From assembly GCF_001552275.1 (NCBI RefSeq), contig NZ_BCQW01000004.1, forward strand, positions 62,001 to 126,000: a DNA stretch of 64,000 nucleotides, read 5' to 3'. The translations under genes and the position numbers were made by a program. The notes beneath the pieces were generated by a model. That model did no database searches. It saw nothing but the letters and a program-made list of their open reading frames with translations, and was not told the DNA's origin. Source of the stretch: Amphibacillus sediminis NBRC 103570. GTDB lineage: Bacteria; Bacillota; Bacilli; Bacillales; Amphibacillaceae. Positions 1-12,849 of this stretch are shown here, one piece after another (the first letter of the stretch is position 1; each line of letters starts with the position of its first letter).

Positions 1-6
1 TAATGG

Positions 7-783
7 TTAACCGTTTGTTAATTTATTATTTTTATAGTCAAAAAAACTATAGCTTAACATTTCGATAATACAGTAAAAGACACTTGAAGAAAAGCCAGAA
101 TCACCAGCGAGTGGATCGCGATCTGAATAAATGTGGATCGAATAATCTGCGTGTGAGCTTAGCCAATTGTGCGATGTTGCAGTTATAGCTACTATTTTGA
201 CCTTCTTAATTAATGGGATGGCCAAAGCTTCTTTAATAGAAGGATTGTTACCTGTGCTTGAGAAAACAAACAATAAGTCATCTTCAGTCATTTTCTCAAC
301 AACCAATTGATGTAAATCGGTTCTGATATCTAAGGGGATTACTTGCATATTCTTTCCTAAGCCTAAAAAAATACGTTGCATTTCTATCGTGAGATTTTGT
401 TGTAAAAAACCTGTTCCTGCTAAATAGACATTAGAACTTTGATCAATTTCTTGGCTTATTTTTAGTATATCATTCATATTTAGTGCTTCAATCGTTTTCT
501 GGACATCATTTAAGATGATCTCACCATAGTTGCTATAATTCTGGTGTGACTGATGATTTACGAGCTCCCATCTGATAAAGTTCTTTAGCTCAGTATACCC
601 GGAAAAGCCTAATTTTTGAGCAAAGCGCAAAACAGACGATTTAGAGCTTAAACTTCGCTCAGCTAATTCAGTAATGCTTAAATTTCTTATTTCATCTTTA
701 TGATCCAGTAGATATTTAGCAAGAACTTGATCGCCCTCACTAAAGTAGTCATATTTTTCATTAATGATTTGCTCTAACTTCAT
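7..783 (-). CDS. MurR/RpiR-family transcriptional regulator
   Basis: A DNA-binding regulator of about 258 residues that probably responds to a phosphosugar. The N-terminal ~75 residues form an RpiR-type helix-turn-helix (ITELAERS, then SKSSVLRFAQKLGF). The C-terminal half is a SIS domain (YLAGTG near residue 120, FSSTGNNPS near 175), which in this family binds sugar phosphates. The start is placed at 783 because AAGGGGCG lies six bases upstream; a longer frame to 834 has no such site. A TATAAT lies at 861-866 on the minus strand, without a clear -35. It is transcribed away from the yerB cluster. The gene it controls is outside the window, so its ligand cannot be named. Confidence 0.85.
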   Translation of the reverse strand: MKLEQIINEKYDYFSEGDQVLAKYLLDHKDEIRNLSITELAERSLSSKSSVLRFAQKLGFSGYTELKNFIRWELVNHQSHQNYSNYGEIILNDVQKTIEALNMNDILKISQEIDQSSNVYLAGTGFLQQNLTIEMQRIFLGLGKNMQVIPLDIRTDLHQLVVEKMTEDDLLFVFSSTGNNPSIKEALAIPLIKKVKIVAITATSHNWLSSHADYSIHIYSDRDPLAGDSGFSSSVFYCIIEMLSYSFFDYKNNKLTNG

Positions 784-1404
784 TCTATCGCCCCTTATTA
801 TCCGTCGTAAAAAATTGCTCGTCAAAAGTATCAACGAGGTCCTTTCCTCTATGGTGAGATATTATACAATCCGATATACATTTAAAAGCTATACAAAAGA
901 ACGCGGTTTGTTTTTTAATTAATTAATAGAATATTGGCACATTTCTTTTGATTGAAATGGCAGTGGGATCGGACATAACGAAAATAGATGGAATGAGATT
1001 CCGAACAAGCTGACATAGTGGAGGCAAAATACGAAGACGCCTTGAATATAAAGATCCATTTTTCTTCGTTCGATATATGACCGACGATGCTCTCCTTGCC
1101 CTGTGGAAACAAGTCTTTTTGGTGGGACGAGTAATTGTAGTCCCGATAAGAGCTGAAGATCCACTTAGGCTAAAACCACCACATCCTGAGGCTACGCACA
1201 ACTGCTTACGTCCTGTAAGCCCGAGCCAGTGCTAACAAAAAGGGAGTTGATCTATAAGCATTATTTGTATTTAAGGTTAAAATTTTTGTTATGTCCCAGT
1301 CCTCGTGTAATAAGTTTGGGTACCGTTTTTAATCGTTAATCATTAAGATATGACTTTTAAAAAATCATATCATAAATAAGATAATATAAACATAGTGGAT
1401 CTAA

Positions 1405-1433
1405 GAGACTGCCAAATTCTATCTGGCAATCTC
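1405..1433. terminator. Stem-loop, possible terminator
   Basis: GAGACTGCCA and TGGCAATCTC pair with one mismatch around a nine-base loop. No long T-run follows on either strand, so termination is only a possibility. Confidence 0.35.
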
Positions 1434-1571
1434 ATTGTTAACCTATTTACAGCTCATTGTTGTCCTACCAACAAACGCCACCTTCATTGCTTTTAAAGGG
1501 AGGACAGTGAGGTTTTTTTCTATGATTTATCGAATCTCTATTAAAAAGGATAGGTTAACTTGCTAGAATTT

Positions 1572-1580
1572 TGATATAAT
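1572..1580 (+). promoter_or_regulatory. Extended -10 promoter for yerB
   Basis: TGATATAAT matches the extended -10 form TGnTATAAT, about 50 bases before the yerB start. No good -35 hexamer is visible at 17 bases, as is common for extended -10 promoters. Confidence 0.5.
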
Positions 1581-1631
1581 CGAGAAAAGAGTTTTATCTA
1601 AATGTTTAAGTAAAGGATGCGTGAAACGTTT

Positions 1632-2660
1632 ATGCAAAAGAAAATCATCACGGTATTTACATTATTATTGTTATTGTTAATGGCTTGTTCAAATCCTGAC
1701 ACGGAGCAATCAGGGCAAAATCTTACAAAAAAAGATATTGAGCTAGACGAAGTGGATGCGGGTCACTCTTATCCACTAACTGGTGAAGCTGCATCAGCCC
1801 CAGTTAGCAATCGCATGGTTGGTGTTATGATTAATAATCATCCTGCGGCACGACCACAGTCAGGTTTATCTCAGGCTGATCTTGTTTTTGAAATTTTAGC
1901 AGAGGGTCAAACGACACGTTTTTTGGCATTGTTTCACAGTCAAACCCCTGAAGTTGTAGGCCCGGTACGTAGTGCTCGTCCTTATTACTTTCAACTAGCT
2001 AACAGTTATAACGCTTTATATATCTACCATGGAGCCGCTAATTTTATCGAAGATATGCTTAAAGCAGGTGCTGCTGATCATCTAAATGGTGCTTATTATG
2101 ATGATGATGGTCATCTATTTAAGCGAGAATCCTTTCGCGTAGCACCGCACAATTCTTATTTGCAATTTAATTCAGTCGCAGAAGTAGCTGCTGCTCAGGG
2201 ATATGATATTGAGGCGAGTTATGAGCCACTACACTTTTTAGCTGAAGACGAGCTGGATGATATTGAAGGCGAGACTGTATCAGAAGTCGAACTATTTTAT
2301 GGGCAAGAATCCGTTCGTTACGTCTACGATGTATCATCTGAAACATATTTCCGCTACAATGATCAACAACAAACAGTGGAACTAAGTGATCAAACACCAA
2401 TTCAGCTAAATAATGTCTTTATTATCGAGACCGAACATCAAATTGTCGATGATGCTGGAAGAAGAGAAGTAGATTTAACGTCAGGTGGTAATGCCTATTT
2501 ACTTCAAAAAGGAATGATTCAAAAAATTCAGTGGGAAAATAGCGATGGACGAATTGTTCCAATACGTAATGGAGAACAGGTAGGGCTTATCCCAGGGCAA
2601 ACATGGATTAATGTCATTCCAACAGATCCAGGCTTGTCTAGTGTGACTGAGATAGAATAG
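1632..2660 (+). CDS. yerB: YerB-type DUF3048 lipoprotein
   Basis: A membrane-anchored lipoprotein of unknown function, about 342 residues. The first 19 residues (from MQKKIITVF) are a lipoprotein signal: a hydrophobic run ending in LLMAC, with Cys19 as the lipidation site. The mature part carries the two DUF3048 regions, including the conserved stretch around RPQSGLSQADLVFE and GPVRSARPYY. Family members are usually close to 340 residues, so it is full length. The start is uncertain: an ATG at 1617 directly abuts the AAAGG ribosome site, so the ATG at 1632, beginning a normal signal peptide, is preferred. It lies 14 bases before yerC, as in Bacillus subtilis. Confidence 0.88.
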   Translation: MQKKIITVFTLLLLLLMACSNPDTEQSGQNLTKKDIELDEVDAGHSYPLTGEAASAPVSNRMVGVMINNHPAARPQSGLSQADLVFEILAEGQTTRFLALFHSQTPEVVGPVRSARPYYFQLANSYNALYIYHGAANFIEDMLKAGAADHLNGAYYDDDGHLFKRESFRVAPHNSYLQFNSVAEVAAAQGYDIEASYEPLHFLAEDELDDIEGETVSEVELFYGQESVRYVYDVSSETYFRYNDQQQTVELSDQTPIQLNNVFIIETEHQIVDDAGRREVDLTSGGNAYLLQKGMIQKIQWENSDGRIVPIRNGEQVGLIPGQTWINVIPTDPGLSSVTEIE

Positions 2661-2674
2661 AAAGGAGTGCATCA

Positions 2675-2980
2675 ATGCAAATTGATAAATTAAGAGGTGA
2701 GCAGCTGGACCAGCTATTTGATGCCATCTTAACCTTAAAGGATCGTGAGGAATGTTATCGTTTTTTTGATGATATCGCGACAATGAATGAGATTCAATCC
2801 TTGGCCCAGCGCTTACAAGTAGCTAAAATGCTAGCTGAAGGTCGTACGTATCACACGATCGTAGAAGAGTCGAATGCTTCTACAACTACGATCTCACGTG
2901 TTAAAAGATGCTTAACATATGGTAGTGATGGATATAAAATGGTATTAGAACGACTAGAAAAGAATCACCAAAATGAGTAG
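2675..2980 (+). CDS. yerC: YerC, TrpR-like DNA-binding protein
   Basis: A 101-residue protein of the YerC/YecD family, which has a TrpR-like helical fold. The DNA-binding part is at residues ~45-85: SLAQRLQVAKMLAEG, a turn, then SNASTTTISRVKR as recognition helix. A strong site, AAAGGAGTG, precedes the ATG. It is in the yerB operon and close to the oxidoreductase gene that follows. Its target in this organism cannot be read from the sequence. Confidence 0.85.
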   Translation: MQIDKLRGEQLDQLFDAILTLKDREECYRFFDDIATMNEIQSLAQRLQVAKMLAEGRTYHTIVEESNASTTTISRVKRCLTYGSDGYKMVLERLEKNHQNE

Positions 2981-2996
2981 TGAGAGGATGAGGTTC

Positions 2997-3983
2997 ATGA
3001 TTCGCTTTGCTGTTATAGGTACGAATTGGATTACTGATCGTTTTTTAGATGCAGGTTTTTTATTGGATGATTTTAGTTTAACAGCTGTTTATTCAAGAAC
3101 TGAAGAAAAGGCAAGGGCATTTGCTGCCAAATATCAGGTCGCTCATACATATACAGACTTGACTATTTTTGCTAACAGCTCAGAATTTGATGCCGTTTAT
3201 ATTGCAAGTCCGACCGCGTTGCATGCTGAGCAAGCCATTGTATGTATGGAGGCGGGCAAGCATGTTTTTGTCGAAAAACCGTTTGCGTCTAATCATGCAG
3301 AGGCTGAACGAATGATTGCAGTAGCAAAAGCAAATAATGTACTGCTAATGGAAGGGATGAAAACGACACATTTACCCAATTTCAGAGTGTTAAAAGAGCA
3401 GCTTGCAGAGCTTGGTCCGATTCGTCGTTATTTGGCTAATTTCTGTCAATATTCTTCACGCTATGATGATTATAAGCGAGGGATCGTCCATAATGCTTTT
3501 AAGCCTGAGCTTTCAAATGGGGCTTTAATGGATATTGGTATCTATACCGCTTACCCTATGGTTGCCTTATTTGGAGCGCCGAAATCAGTGCAAGCAACTG
3601 CCTATATGCTCGATTCTGGAGTTGATGGTATGGGGACGATGACGGTTAAATATCCAGAGTTAACAGCAGAGCTAATCTTTTCTAAAATCACCAATTCCCA
3701 TGTTCCTTCTGAAATTCAAGGAGAGAATGGAACGATTGTCATTGAAAAGCTTAGCGATATGCGTAAGCTGACACGAATTGATAATGATGGAACAATAACG
3801 GACCTTACCGTTGAACAGAAAGAACAAACCATGTACTATGAAATCAAACACTTTATTCAATTGCTTCAAGCTGATCGACGAGAAAGTGATATTAACACGT
3901 ATCAAATCTCACTTGATACCATCAAAGTACTCGATCAGGGCCGTGCTGCAATAGGCTTGGTTTTTCCTGCTGATCAAGCATAG
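2997..3983 (+). CDS. Gfo/Idh/MocA-family oxidoreductase
   Basis: A soluble NAD(P)-dependent dehydrogenase of about 328 residues, acting on an unknown sugar or polyol. The N-terminal Rossmann fold begins at once (FAVIGTNWITDRF). The signature EKPFA, with its conserved lysine, follows AGKHVFV near residue 95. The C-terminal part is the family's alpha/beta substrate domain. The start at 2997 puts GAGG a few bases upstream and the Rossmann strand at residue 3; an upstream start at 2973 would overlap yerC. It takes the place between yerC and pcrB that yerD holds in B. subtilis (from memory). Confidence 0.85.
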   Translation: MIRFAVIGTNWITDRFLDAGFLLDDFSLTAVYSRTEEKARAFAAKYQVAHTYTDLTIFANSSEFDAVYIASPTALHAEQAIVCMEAGKHVFVEKPFASNHAEAERMIAVAKANNVLLMEGMKTTHLPNFRVLKEQLAELGPIRRYLANFCQYSSRYDDYKRGIVHNAFKPELSNGALMDIGIYTAYPMVALFGAPKSVQATAYMLDSGVDGMGTMTVKYPELTAELIFSKITNSHVPSEIQGENGTIVIEKLSDMRKLTRIDNDGTITDLTVEQKEQTMYYEIKHFIQLLQADRRESDINTYQISLDTIKVLDQGRAAIGLVFPADQA

Positions 3984-4003
3984 AAGGTCTTTAAATAGTT
4001 TGG

Positions 4004-4041
4004 GCATGGGTTCAATATTGATATTGAATCCATGCTTTTTT
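4004..4041 (+). terminator. Rho-independent terminator after the oxidoreductase gene
   Basis: GCATGGGTTCAATAT pairs with ATATTGAATCCATGC (one bulge) and is followed by six T. It closes the yerB-yerC-oxidoreductase unit. Confidence 0.88.
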
Positions 4042-4417
4042 GCTTACTTTTTTGCTTTGAGCATCGTCTAAATAACCATAAGACCAAAAGTGCCTATATG
4101 GGGATTGTTTTGCTCAGTCTGTTACGGTAAATAAGTAGCGAATAGCTTCCACCGCTCTCTTATTTTGATGCGATGTTTCGTCAATATTTAGCTTGCAAAT
4201 TTTACTTAAATAGTCACGCTTAGAGCTGTTTTTTGTTATACTAGAAGATGGTATTTATGATAGAGCAATTAGGCTAAGGTTGGCGTAAGCCACCTTTTTC
4301 TACTAGGTACAGTCTAGGTTGAAGGTCACCTTCCTTAGTCACAGCGAGGTTGATTTGTTGAACTGACACATTGTCAATCTGGCTGAAAAAAGATAAGTAA
4401 GTATAGGGGAGATCTTA
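4042..4417 (+). promoter_or_regulatory. pcrB operon upstream region with promoter and structured leader
   Basis: No gene is seen here. An extended -10 promoter, TGTTATACT, lies at 4234-4242. The ~170-base leader that follows contains GGTTGGC/GCCACC near 4275 followed by T-rich sequence, GAAGGT/ACCTTC near 4321, and TGACA/TGTCA near 4364. The hexamer AGGTTG recurs three times. The leader may fold, but matches no riboswitch I recognise. Confidence 0.4.
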
Positions 4418-5104
4418 GTGTACAATCAAAAAACATGGAGACATGTATTTAAATTAGATCCAAATAAAACATTAACAGATGAGCAGCTTAATCACGTTTG
4501 TCAATCAGGTACAGACGCCATTGTGGTTGGGGGCACAGATCATGTGACCTTAGATGGTGTGCTTGACCTGCTTAGTCATATTCGGCGTTTTACCGTTCCT
4601 TGTGTTTTAGAAGTGTCAACTCTGGATGCAGTTACTCCCGGATTTGATTATTATCATATCCCAATGGTGTTGAATAGCCAAGAAAAGAAATGGATGATGG
4701 ATATCCAGCACAATGCGATTAAAGAATATGGTCATATGCTCAATTGGCAGGAGCTTGTTGCTGAAGGGTATGTGATTATGAATGAAGAGTCGAAGGCGTA
4801 TCAGCTTGCTAATTGCCAATTACCTGATTACGACGATGTCATTGCCTATGCGCAAATGGCTGAGCATCTTTTCAGATTGCCACTGTTTTATTTGGAGTAT
4901 AGTGGTAAGTATGGTGATCCGGAGTTAGTGAAACGGGTTAAAGCAGAATTATCACATACCCAGTTTGTCTATGGTGGAGGAATTACCACCCTCAAGCAAG
5001 CAGAAGAGATGGCTGCCCTTGCCGATACGATTGTAGTAGGGAATAGCCTCTATACCGATTTTGATCAAGCAATTGAAACTGTTGCGATAAAGCACAACGA
5101 GTAA
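4418..5104 (+). CDS. pcrB: Heptaprenylglyceryl phosphate synthase PcrB
   Basis: A 228-residue TIM-barrel prenyltransferase that transfers a heptaprenyl group to sn-glycerol-1-phosphate, giving an archaeal-type ether lipid. Family marks include FKLDPNKTLTDE near the N terminus, VGGTDHVT, YLEYSGKYGD and the phosphate-binding YGGGITT near residue 185. The start codon is GTG, with AGGGGAG seven bases upstream. It is followed after 14 bases by pcrA, the arrangement that named both genes. PcrB of this type is typical of Bacillales. Confidence 0.93.
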   Translation: MYNQKTWRHVFKLDPNKTLTDEQLNHVCQSGTDAIVVGGTDHVTLDGVLDLLSHIRRFTVPCVLEVSTLDAVTPGFDYYHIPMVLNSQEKKWMMDIQHNAIKEYGHMLNWQELVAEGYVIMNEESKAYQLANCQLPDYDDVIAYAQMAEHLFRLPLFYLEYSGKYGDPELVKRVKAELSHTQFVYGGGITTLKQAEEMAALADTIVVGNSLYTDFDQAIETVAIKHNE

Positions 5105-5118
5105 GGTGGTGAGAAGAG

Positions 5119-9362
<4,244 letters not shown>

Positions 9363-9380
9363 AGAGAGAGGAGGGATTAA

Positions 9381-10547
9381 ATGAAGCGTCTAATCCGATT
9401 TGCTAGTTTAATTTTAATCATGATCACAGTAGGCTGTGCTCCTGACTATTCCAATCAAGGAGAGGTAATTGATGAAACTTTACCAGAGGAAGTCAATCAG
9501 GAGCTGGCGATTGTGCCGAATTATAGTGTTTCAGACAATGAATATCAGGTGTTGTTACCCTATAAACTTAGTCAATCCCGGGGAGTTATTACGAACCAAG
9601 TAGCCAATCGCCTCGATATTAATGCATTAGAGAATGACTTACGCCGACACTCAACTTCGGTCTTTGATCCTGAAACTCATGTCTTTCAGGAGGGACAGCA
9701 GATTAGTACAAGTGAATTATACAGCTGGTTGGAACGAGAATCTGATTCAACCGAGTTGGGATTGAATCCAGCTGTTAATTATGATGAAAATACAGAGGAA
9801 GATGAGATTAGGAAGCAAGAGGAAGAAAACCCGAGATATCTTTCCCATATTTTAGAACAAAACTATTTAGCCAGAACAGATGATAATGCCGTTCAATTAG
9901 CGGGTATTTCCTTAGGGATCGCAATGAAGTCAAACTACCGATATCAAACCGAGATTGGCGGGCCATTTTATTATCATGATATCCCAAAACAGAAAATGCT
10001 AACTGAAGCCAATAGGATTGCGGAGGAAGTTGTGAGACGAATAAGAGCAAAAGAGGGTCTTCAAGAAGTCCCTATTATGATTGCGATTTACCGTGAGGCA
10101 CCAAGAGATGGGCTAGTACCCGGAAACTTTGTTACTAAGACGACGGTTAAAGGGGGGAGTGAATCGATAGGAAACTGGGAAGAAATCGATGAGCAATACG
10201 TGCTATTTCCTTCAAAAGAGGGCCGTGATATCGATCCTAACCTAGCAGCTACTATCGATAAGCTGAAAACAGATGTGGCAGACTTTTTCCCAAACTATGT
10301 CGGCTTAGTTGGAGAAGGATTTTATCAGGATGGCCAAATTCGTAAACTAATTTTAGAAATTCCGATCCAGTTTAATGGGGAGGCTGAGGTTGTAGGCTTT
10401 ACCCAATATGTGTACGGATTGATTTCAGATAGCTTTCAAACCCATTTTGATATTGAAGTTAATATCAAATCAAACGACCGTCAGGAAAGCCTAATTACCA
10501 GAGCAGCAGGAGAAGAGGAACCTATTATTCATATTTATAATCGATAG
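9381..10547 (+). CDS. camS: CamS-family lipoprotein (sex pheromone precursor family)
   Basis: A 388-residue membrane lipoprotein. The signal ends in ITVGC with Cys19 as the lipid anchor. The remainder matches the CamS family, known from staphylococci and enterococci, where the cleaved signal peptide can act as a mating pheromone; the role of the mature protein is not settled. Position directly after ligA, 18 bases downstream, is conserved in Bacillales. The acidic stretch near 135-150 (ENTEEDEIRKQEEE) is probably a flexible linker. Confidence 0.9.
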   Translation: MKRLIRFASLILIMITVGCAPDYSNQGEVIDETLPEEVNQELAIVPNYSVSDNEYQVLLPYKLSQSRGVITNQVANRLDINALENDLRRHSTSVFDPETHVFQEGQQISTSELYSWLERESDSTELGLNPAVNYDENTEEDEIRKQEEENPRYLSHILEQNYLARTDDNAVQLAGISLGIAMKSNYRYQTEIGGPFYYHDIPKQKMLTEANRIAEEVVRRIRAKEGLQEVPIMIAIYREAPRDGLVPGNFVTKTTVKGGSESIGNWEEIDEQYVLFPSKEGRDIDPNLAATIDKLKTDVADFFPNYVGLVGEGFYQDGQIRKLILEIPIQFNGEAEVVGFTQYVYGLISDSFQTHFDIEVNIKSNDRQESLITRAAGEEEPIIHIYNR

Positions 10548-10661
10548 TGTGAACTTATCTCGATGCTCCAAGGCTAGAGGCAATAAAGGAGCTATTTTGG
10601 GAGATTATAAGTTTCAGTTTCTATATACTACTGCGGGGAGTAGAGCGTTTTACTTTTAGGT

Positions 10662-10698
10662 TTAAGGCATACTATCCATTAATGGATAGTTGCCTTAA
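10662..10698. terminator. Near-perfect inverted repeat after camS
   Basis: TTAAGGCATACTATCCATT is followed directly by AATGGATAGTTGCCTTAA, its reverse complement with one unpaired base. The stem is long, but no T-run follows. It could end the pcrB-camS transcript or be a small repeat element. Confidence 0.5.
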
Positions 10699-10732
10699 CC
10701 CGCTATTCTTTGCTATTATCATAAGTATGTAT

Positions 10733-10812
10733 TAAATGCGGCTAAGCGTATTTGCGCTCAGATTTTGAACGAGCTTCGCTCGATAAATTCCGCTGAAAAT
10801 CTGTGGCATTTA
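10733..10812. ncRNA. Structured 80-base element, three-way-junction fold
   Basis: The outer stem is TAAATGC (10733-10739) with GCATTTA (10806-10812). Inside are a hairpin AGCG/CGCT (10745-10748, 10755-10758) and a second arm AGATTTT/AAAATCT (10760-10766, 10796-10802) capped by CGAGC-TTC-GCTCG (10770-10782). The nesting of four stems in 80 bases is unlikely by chance. It may be an RNA element or a small mobile repeat; I match it to no known family. Confidence 0.4.
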
Positions 10813-11062
10813 CTAGAGGCGTTAACTTGATTCAGCCAAGCTTTAAACCTCTACTGAATGAAATACAATTGTGCAGACCTCTTAAGTAGAAAACTTCTGC
10901 TGAATGAAGTTACTGGGCTAAGGTTGATAATTTTATACCTTAACAAGGATTGAAATTTTAGCAAGTGAGTCTTTGAAGTAGTAAAAATAAAGATAAAGAA
11001 AAGCTAATACATTCACTAATAGCGAGCGAATGCGAGTTTTTCTAATAATGGAGGTGACCATA

Positions 11063-11353
11063 ATGGTTGAAATTTCAAAAGAACAGGTCAAACACGTGGC
11101 ACATTTAGCTAGACTGGCTATTACAGAAGAAGAAGTAGACGTTATGACGAAGCAACTCGGTGATATCATTCATTATGCAGAACTATTAAATGAATTAGAT
11201 ACAAGTCATGTTGAGCCCACTACCCATGTTCTTGATTTAAAGAATGTTATGCGTAAGGACGAGCCACGAAAATGGATCGAGCGGGAGGATGCATTGAAAA
11301 ATGCACCAGATCAAAAAGATGGACAATTCCGAGTACCATCGATTTTAGAGTAG
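11063..11353 (+). CDS. gatC: Glutamyl-tRNA(Gln) amidotransferase subunit C
   Basis: The small 96-residue subunit that helps GatA and GatB assemble. GatCAB turns Glu-tRNA(Gln) into Gln-tRNA(Gln) in organisms without GlnRS. The typical start [16 protein letters not shown] and the tail [13 protein letters not shown] are present. The start at 11063 follows GGAGGTGA with five bases spacing. It begins the gatC-gatA-gatB operon, with 14 bases to gatA. Confidence 0.95.
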   Translation: MVEISKEQVKHVAHLARLAITEEEVDVMTKQLGDIIHYAELLNELDTSHVEPTTHVLDLKNVMRKDEPRKWIEREDALKNAPDQKDGQFRVPSILE

Positions 11354-11367
11354 GAGGCTAGATACAA

Positions 11368-12849
11368 ATGTCAGTTTTTGATTATACATTAAAAGAATTA
11401 CAGGACAAGCTACATAATAAAGAATTAACCGTGACAGAACTTGTGCAAGCGGCATATGATCAGATTGATGCCGTTGATGATCAAATCAAGGCCTTCTTAA
11501 CCTTAAATAAGGAAGCAGCGCTTGAGCAAGCCAAACAATTGGATAATGAAACAAATCAAGCCGACCATCTATTATTTGGGATTCCAATAGGAATAAAGGA
11601 TAATATGGTAACTAAAGGGGTCAGAACAACGTGTGCAAGTAAATTTCTTGATAACTTTAATGACCCACTCTACAACGCAACAGTCGTTGAAAAGCTTGCA
11701 GAGGAAAAAACAGTCATGATTGGAAAATTAAATATGGATGAGTTTGCCATGGGTTCTTCCAATGAAAACTCTGGGTATGCGACAACACGTAACCCGTGGA
11801 ATATTGACTATGTACCTGGTGGCTCTAGTGGTGGTTCAGCAGCTGCTGTTGCCGCACGTGAGGTGTTCTTTGCCTTAGGCTCAGATACAGGTGGTTCGAT
11901 CCGCCAGCCAGCGGCTTTTTGTGGAGTAGTAGGTCTTAAGCCTACTTACGGCTTAGTTTCTCGTTTTGGCTTGGTTGCTTTTGCTTCCTCTTTAGATCAA
12001 ATTGGTCCGATTACCAAAACAGTTGAAGATAATGCGCATCTACTTCAGGCAATTGTTGGCCATGATCCAATGGATTCGACTTCAGCAAATATTGACATCC
12101 CAACATACAGTGATGCATTTAAGCAAGATGTTAAAGGATTAAAAATAGCGGTACCAAAGGAATATCTTTCTGATCAAGAAGGTGTAGACCAGGAAGTACG
12201 TGAGTCTGTTTTAGCCGCGTTAAAGGTCTATGAAGATTTAGGTGCAACATGGGAAGAGGTAACATTGCCACATTCTAAGTATGCTGTAGCTGCCTATTAC
12301 TTATTAGCGTCTTCTGAAGCATCAGCGAACTTAGCTCGATTTGATGGGGTTCGCTACGGTGTTCGCAGTGAAAATGCGGACAATATGATTGATATGTTTA
12401 AGAAATCACGTAGTGAAGGCTTCGGTGATGAAGTAAAGCGGAGAATTATGCTTGGAACGTTTGCACTTAGCTCAGGCTACTACGATGCTTACTATAAAAA
12501 AGCTCAAAAAGTGCGGACATTAATCAAGAATGATTTCGATAAAGTATTTGAAAATTTTGATGTGATTATCGGTCCAACGACACCAACACCAGCATTTAAG
12601 GTTGGAGAGAAGGTGGATGACCCGTTAACGATGTATGCTAACGATATTTTAACCATTCCGGTTAATTTAGCAGGCGTACCGGGTATGTCGATCCCTTGTG
12701 GATTTGCTAAAGAGACAGGCTTACCGATTGGCTTGCAAATTATTGCTAAGCATTTTGATGAAAGCATGATTTACCGTGTTGCTTATGCCTTTGAACAAGC
12801 AACAGATTACCACAAACAACGCCCAAGCTTGGGAGGTGTACAGTCATGA
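11368..12849 (+). CDS. gatA: Glutamyl-tRNA(Gln) amidotransferase subunit A
   Basis: The 493-residue amidase subunit that releases ammonia from glutamine for the transamidation. The amidase signature is complete: GIPIGIKDN with Lys77, GGSSGGS at 151-157, and DTGGSIR at 173-179, giving the Ser-cisSer-Lys triad. The start follows AGGAGGC. Its stop overlaps the start of gatB by four bases, so the two are translationally coupled. Confidence 0.96.
   Translation: MSVFDYTLKELQDKLHNKELTVTELVQAAYDQIDAVDDQIKAFLTLNKEAALEQAKQLDNETNQADHLLFGIPIGIKDNMVTKGVRTTCASKFLDNFNDPLYNATVVEKLAEEKTVMIGKLNMDEFAMGSSNENSGYATTRNPWNIDYVPGGSSGGSAAAVAAREVFFALGSDTGGSIRQPAAFCGVVGLKPTYGLVSRFGLVAFASSLDQIGPITKTVEDNAHLLQAIVGHDPMDSTSANIDIPTYSDAFKQDVKGLKIAVPKEYLSDQEGVDQEVRESVLAALKVYEDLGATWEEVTLPHSKYAVAAYYLLASSEASANLARFDGVRYGVRSENADNMIDMFKKSRSEGFGDEVKRRIMLGTFALSSGYYDAYYKKAQKVRTLIKNDFDKVFENFDVIIGPTTPTPAFKVGEKVDDPLTMYANDILTIPVNLAGVPGMSIPCGFAKETGLPIGLQIIAKHFDESMIYRVAYAFEQATDYHKQRPSLGGVQS

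Larger units (their letters stand above)
835..1616. other. Long intergenic region, no supported gene
   Basis: There is no convincing gene in this 780-base gap. Between about 915 and 1250 the base composition is richer in GC, and three overlapping frames stay open on the minus strand for 65-92 codons. None has a good ribosome site or a recognisable product, so a degenerate or dispersed repeat element is more likely than a gene. A hairpin lies at 1405-1433 and the yerB promoter at the right end. Confidence 0.5.
10548..11062. other. camS-gatC intergenic region with stem-loops
   Basis: No gene is supported. The gap holds a near-perfect palindrome at 10662-10698 and a three-way-junction-like fold at 10733-10812, listed separately. 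After these, a short motif of the form CT-CTGAATGAA recurs near 10853 and 10897. The gatC ribosome site is at the right end. Confidence 0.5.

Noticed and set aside
923-1201. 92-codon minus-strand frame and two overlapping ones
   Set aside because: Three phases are open at once, ribosome sites are poor, and the products resemble nothing. Reported as an intergenic oddity, not as genes.
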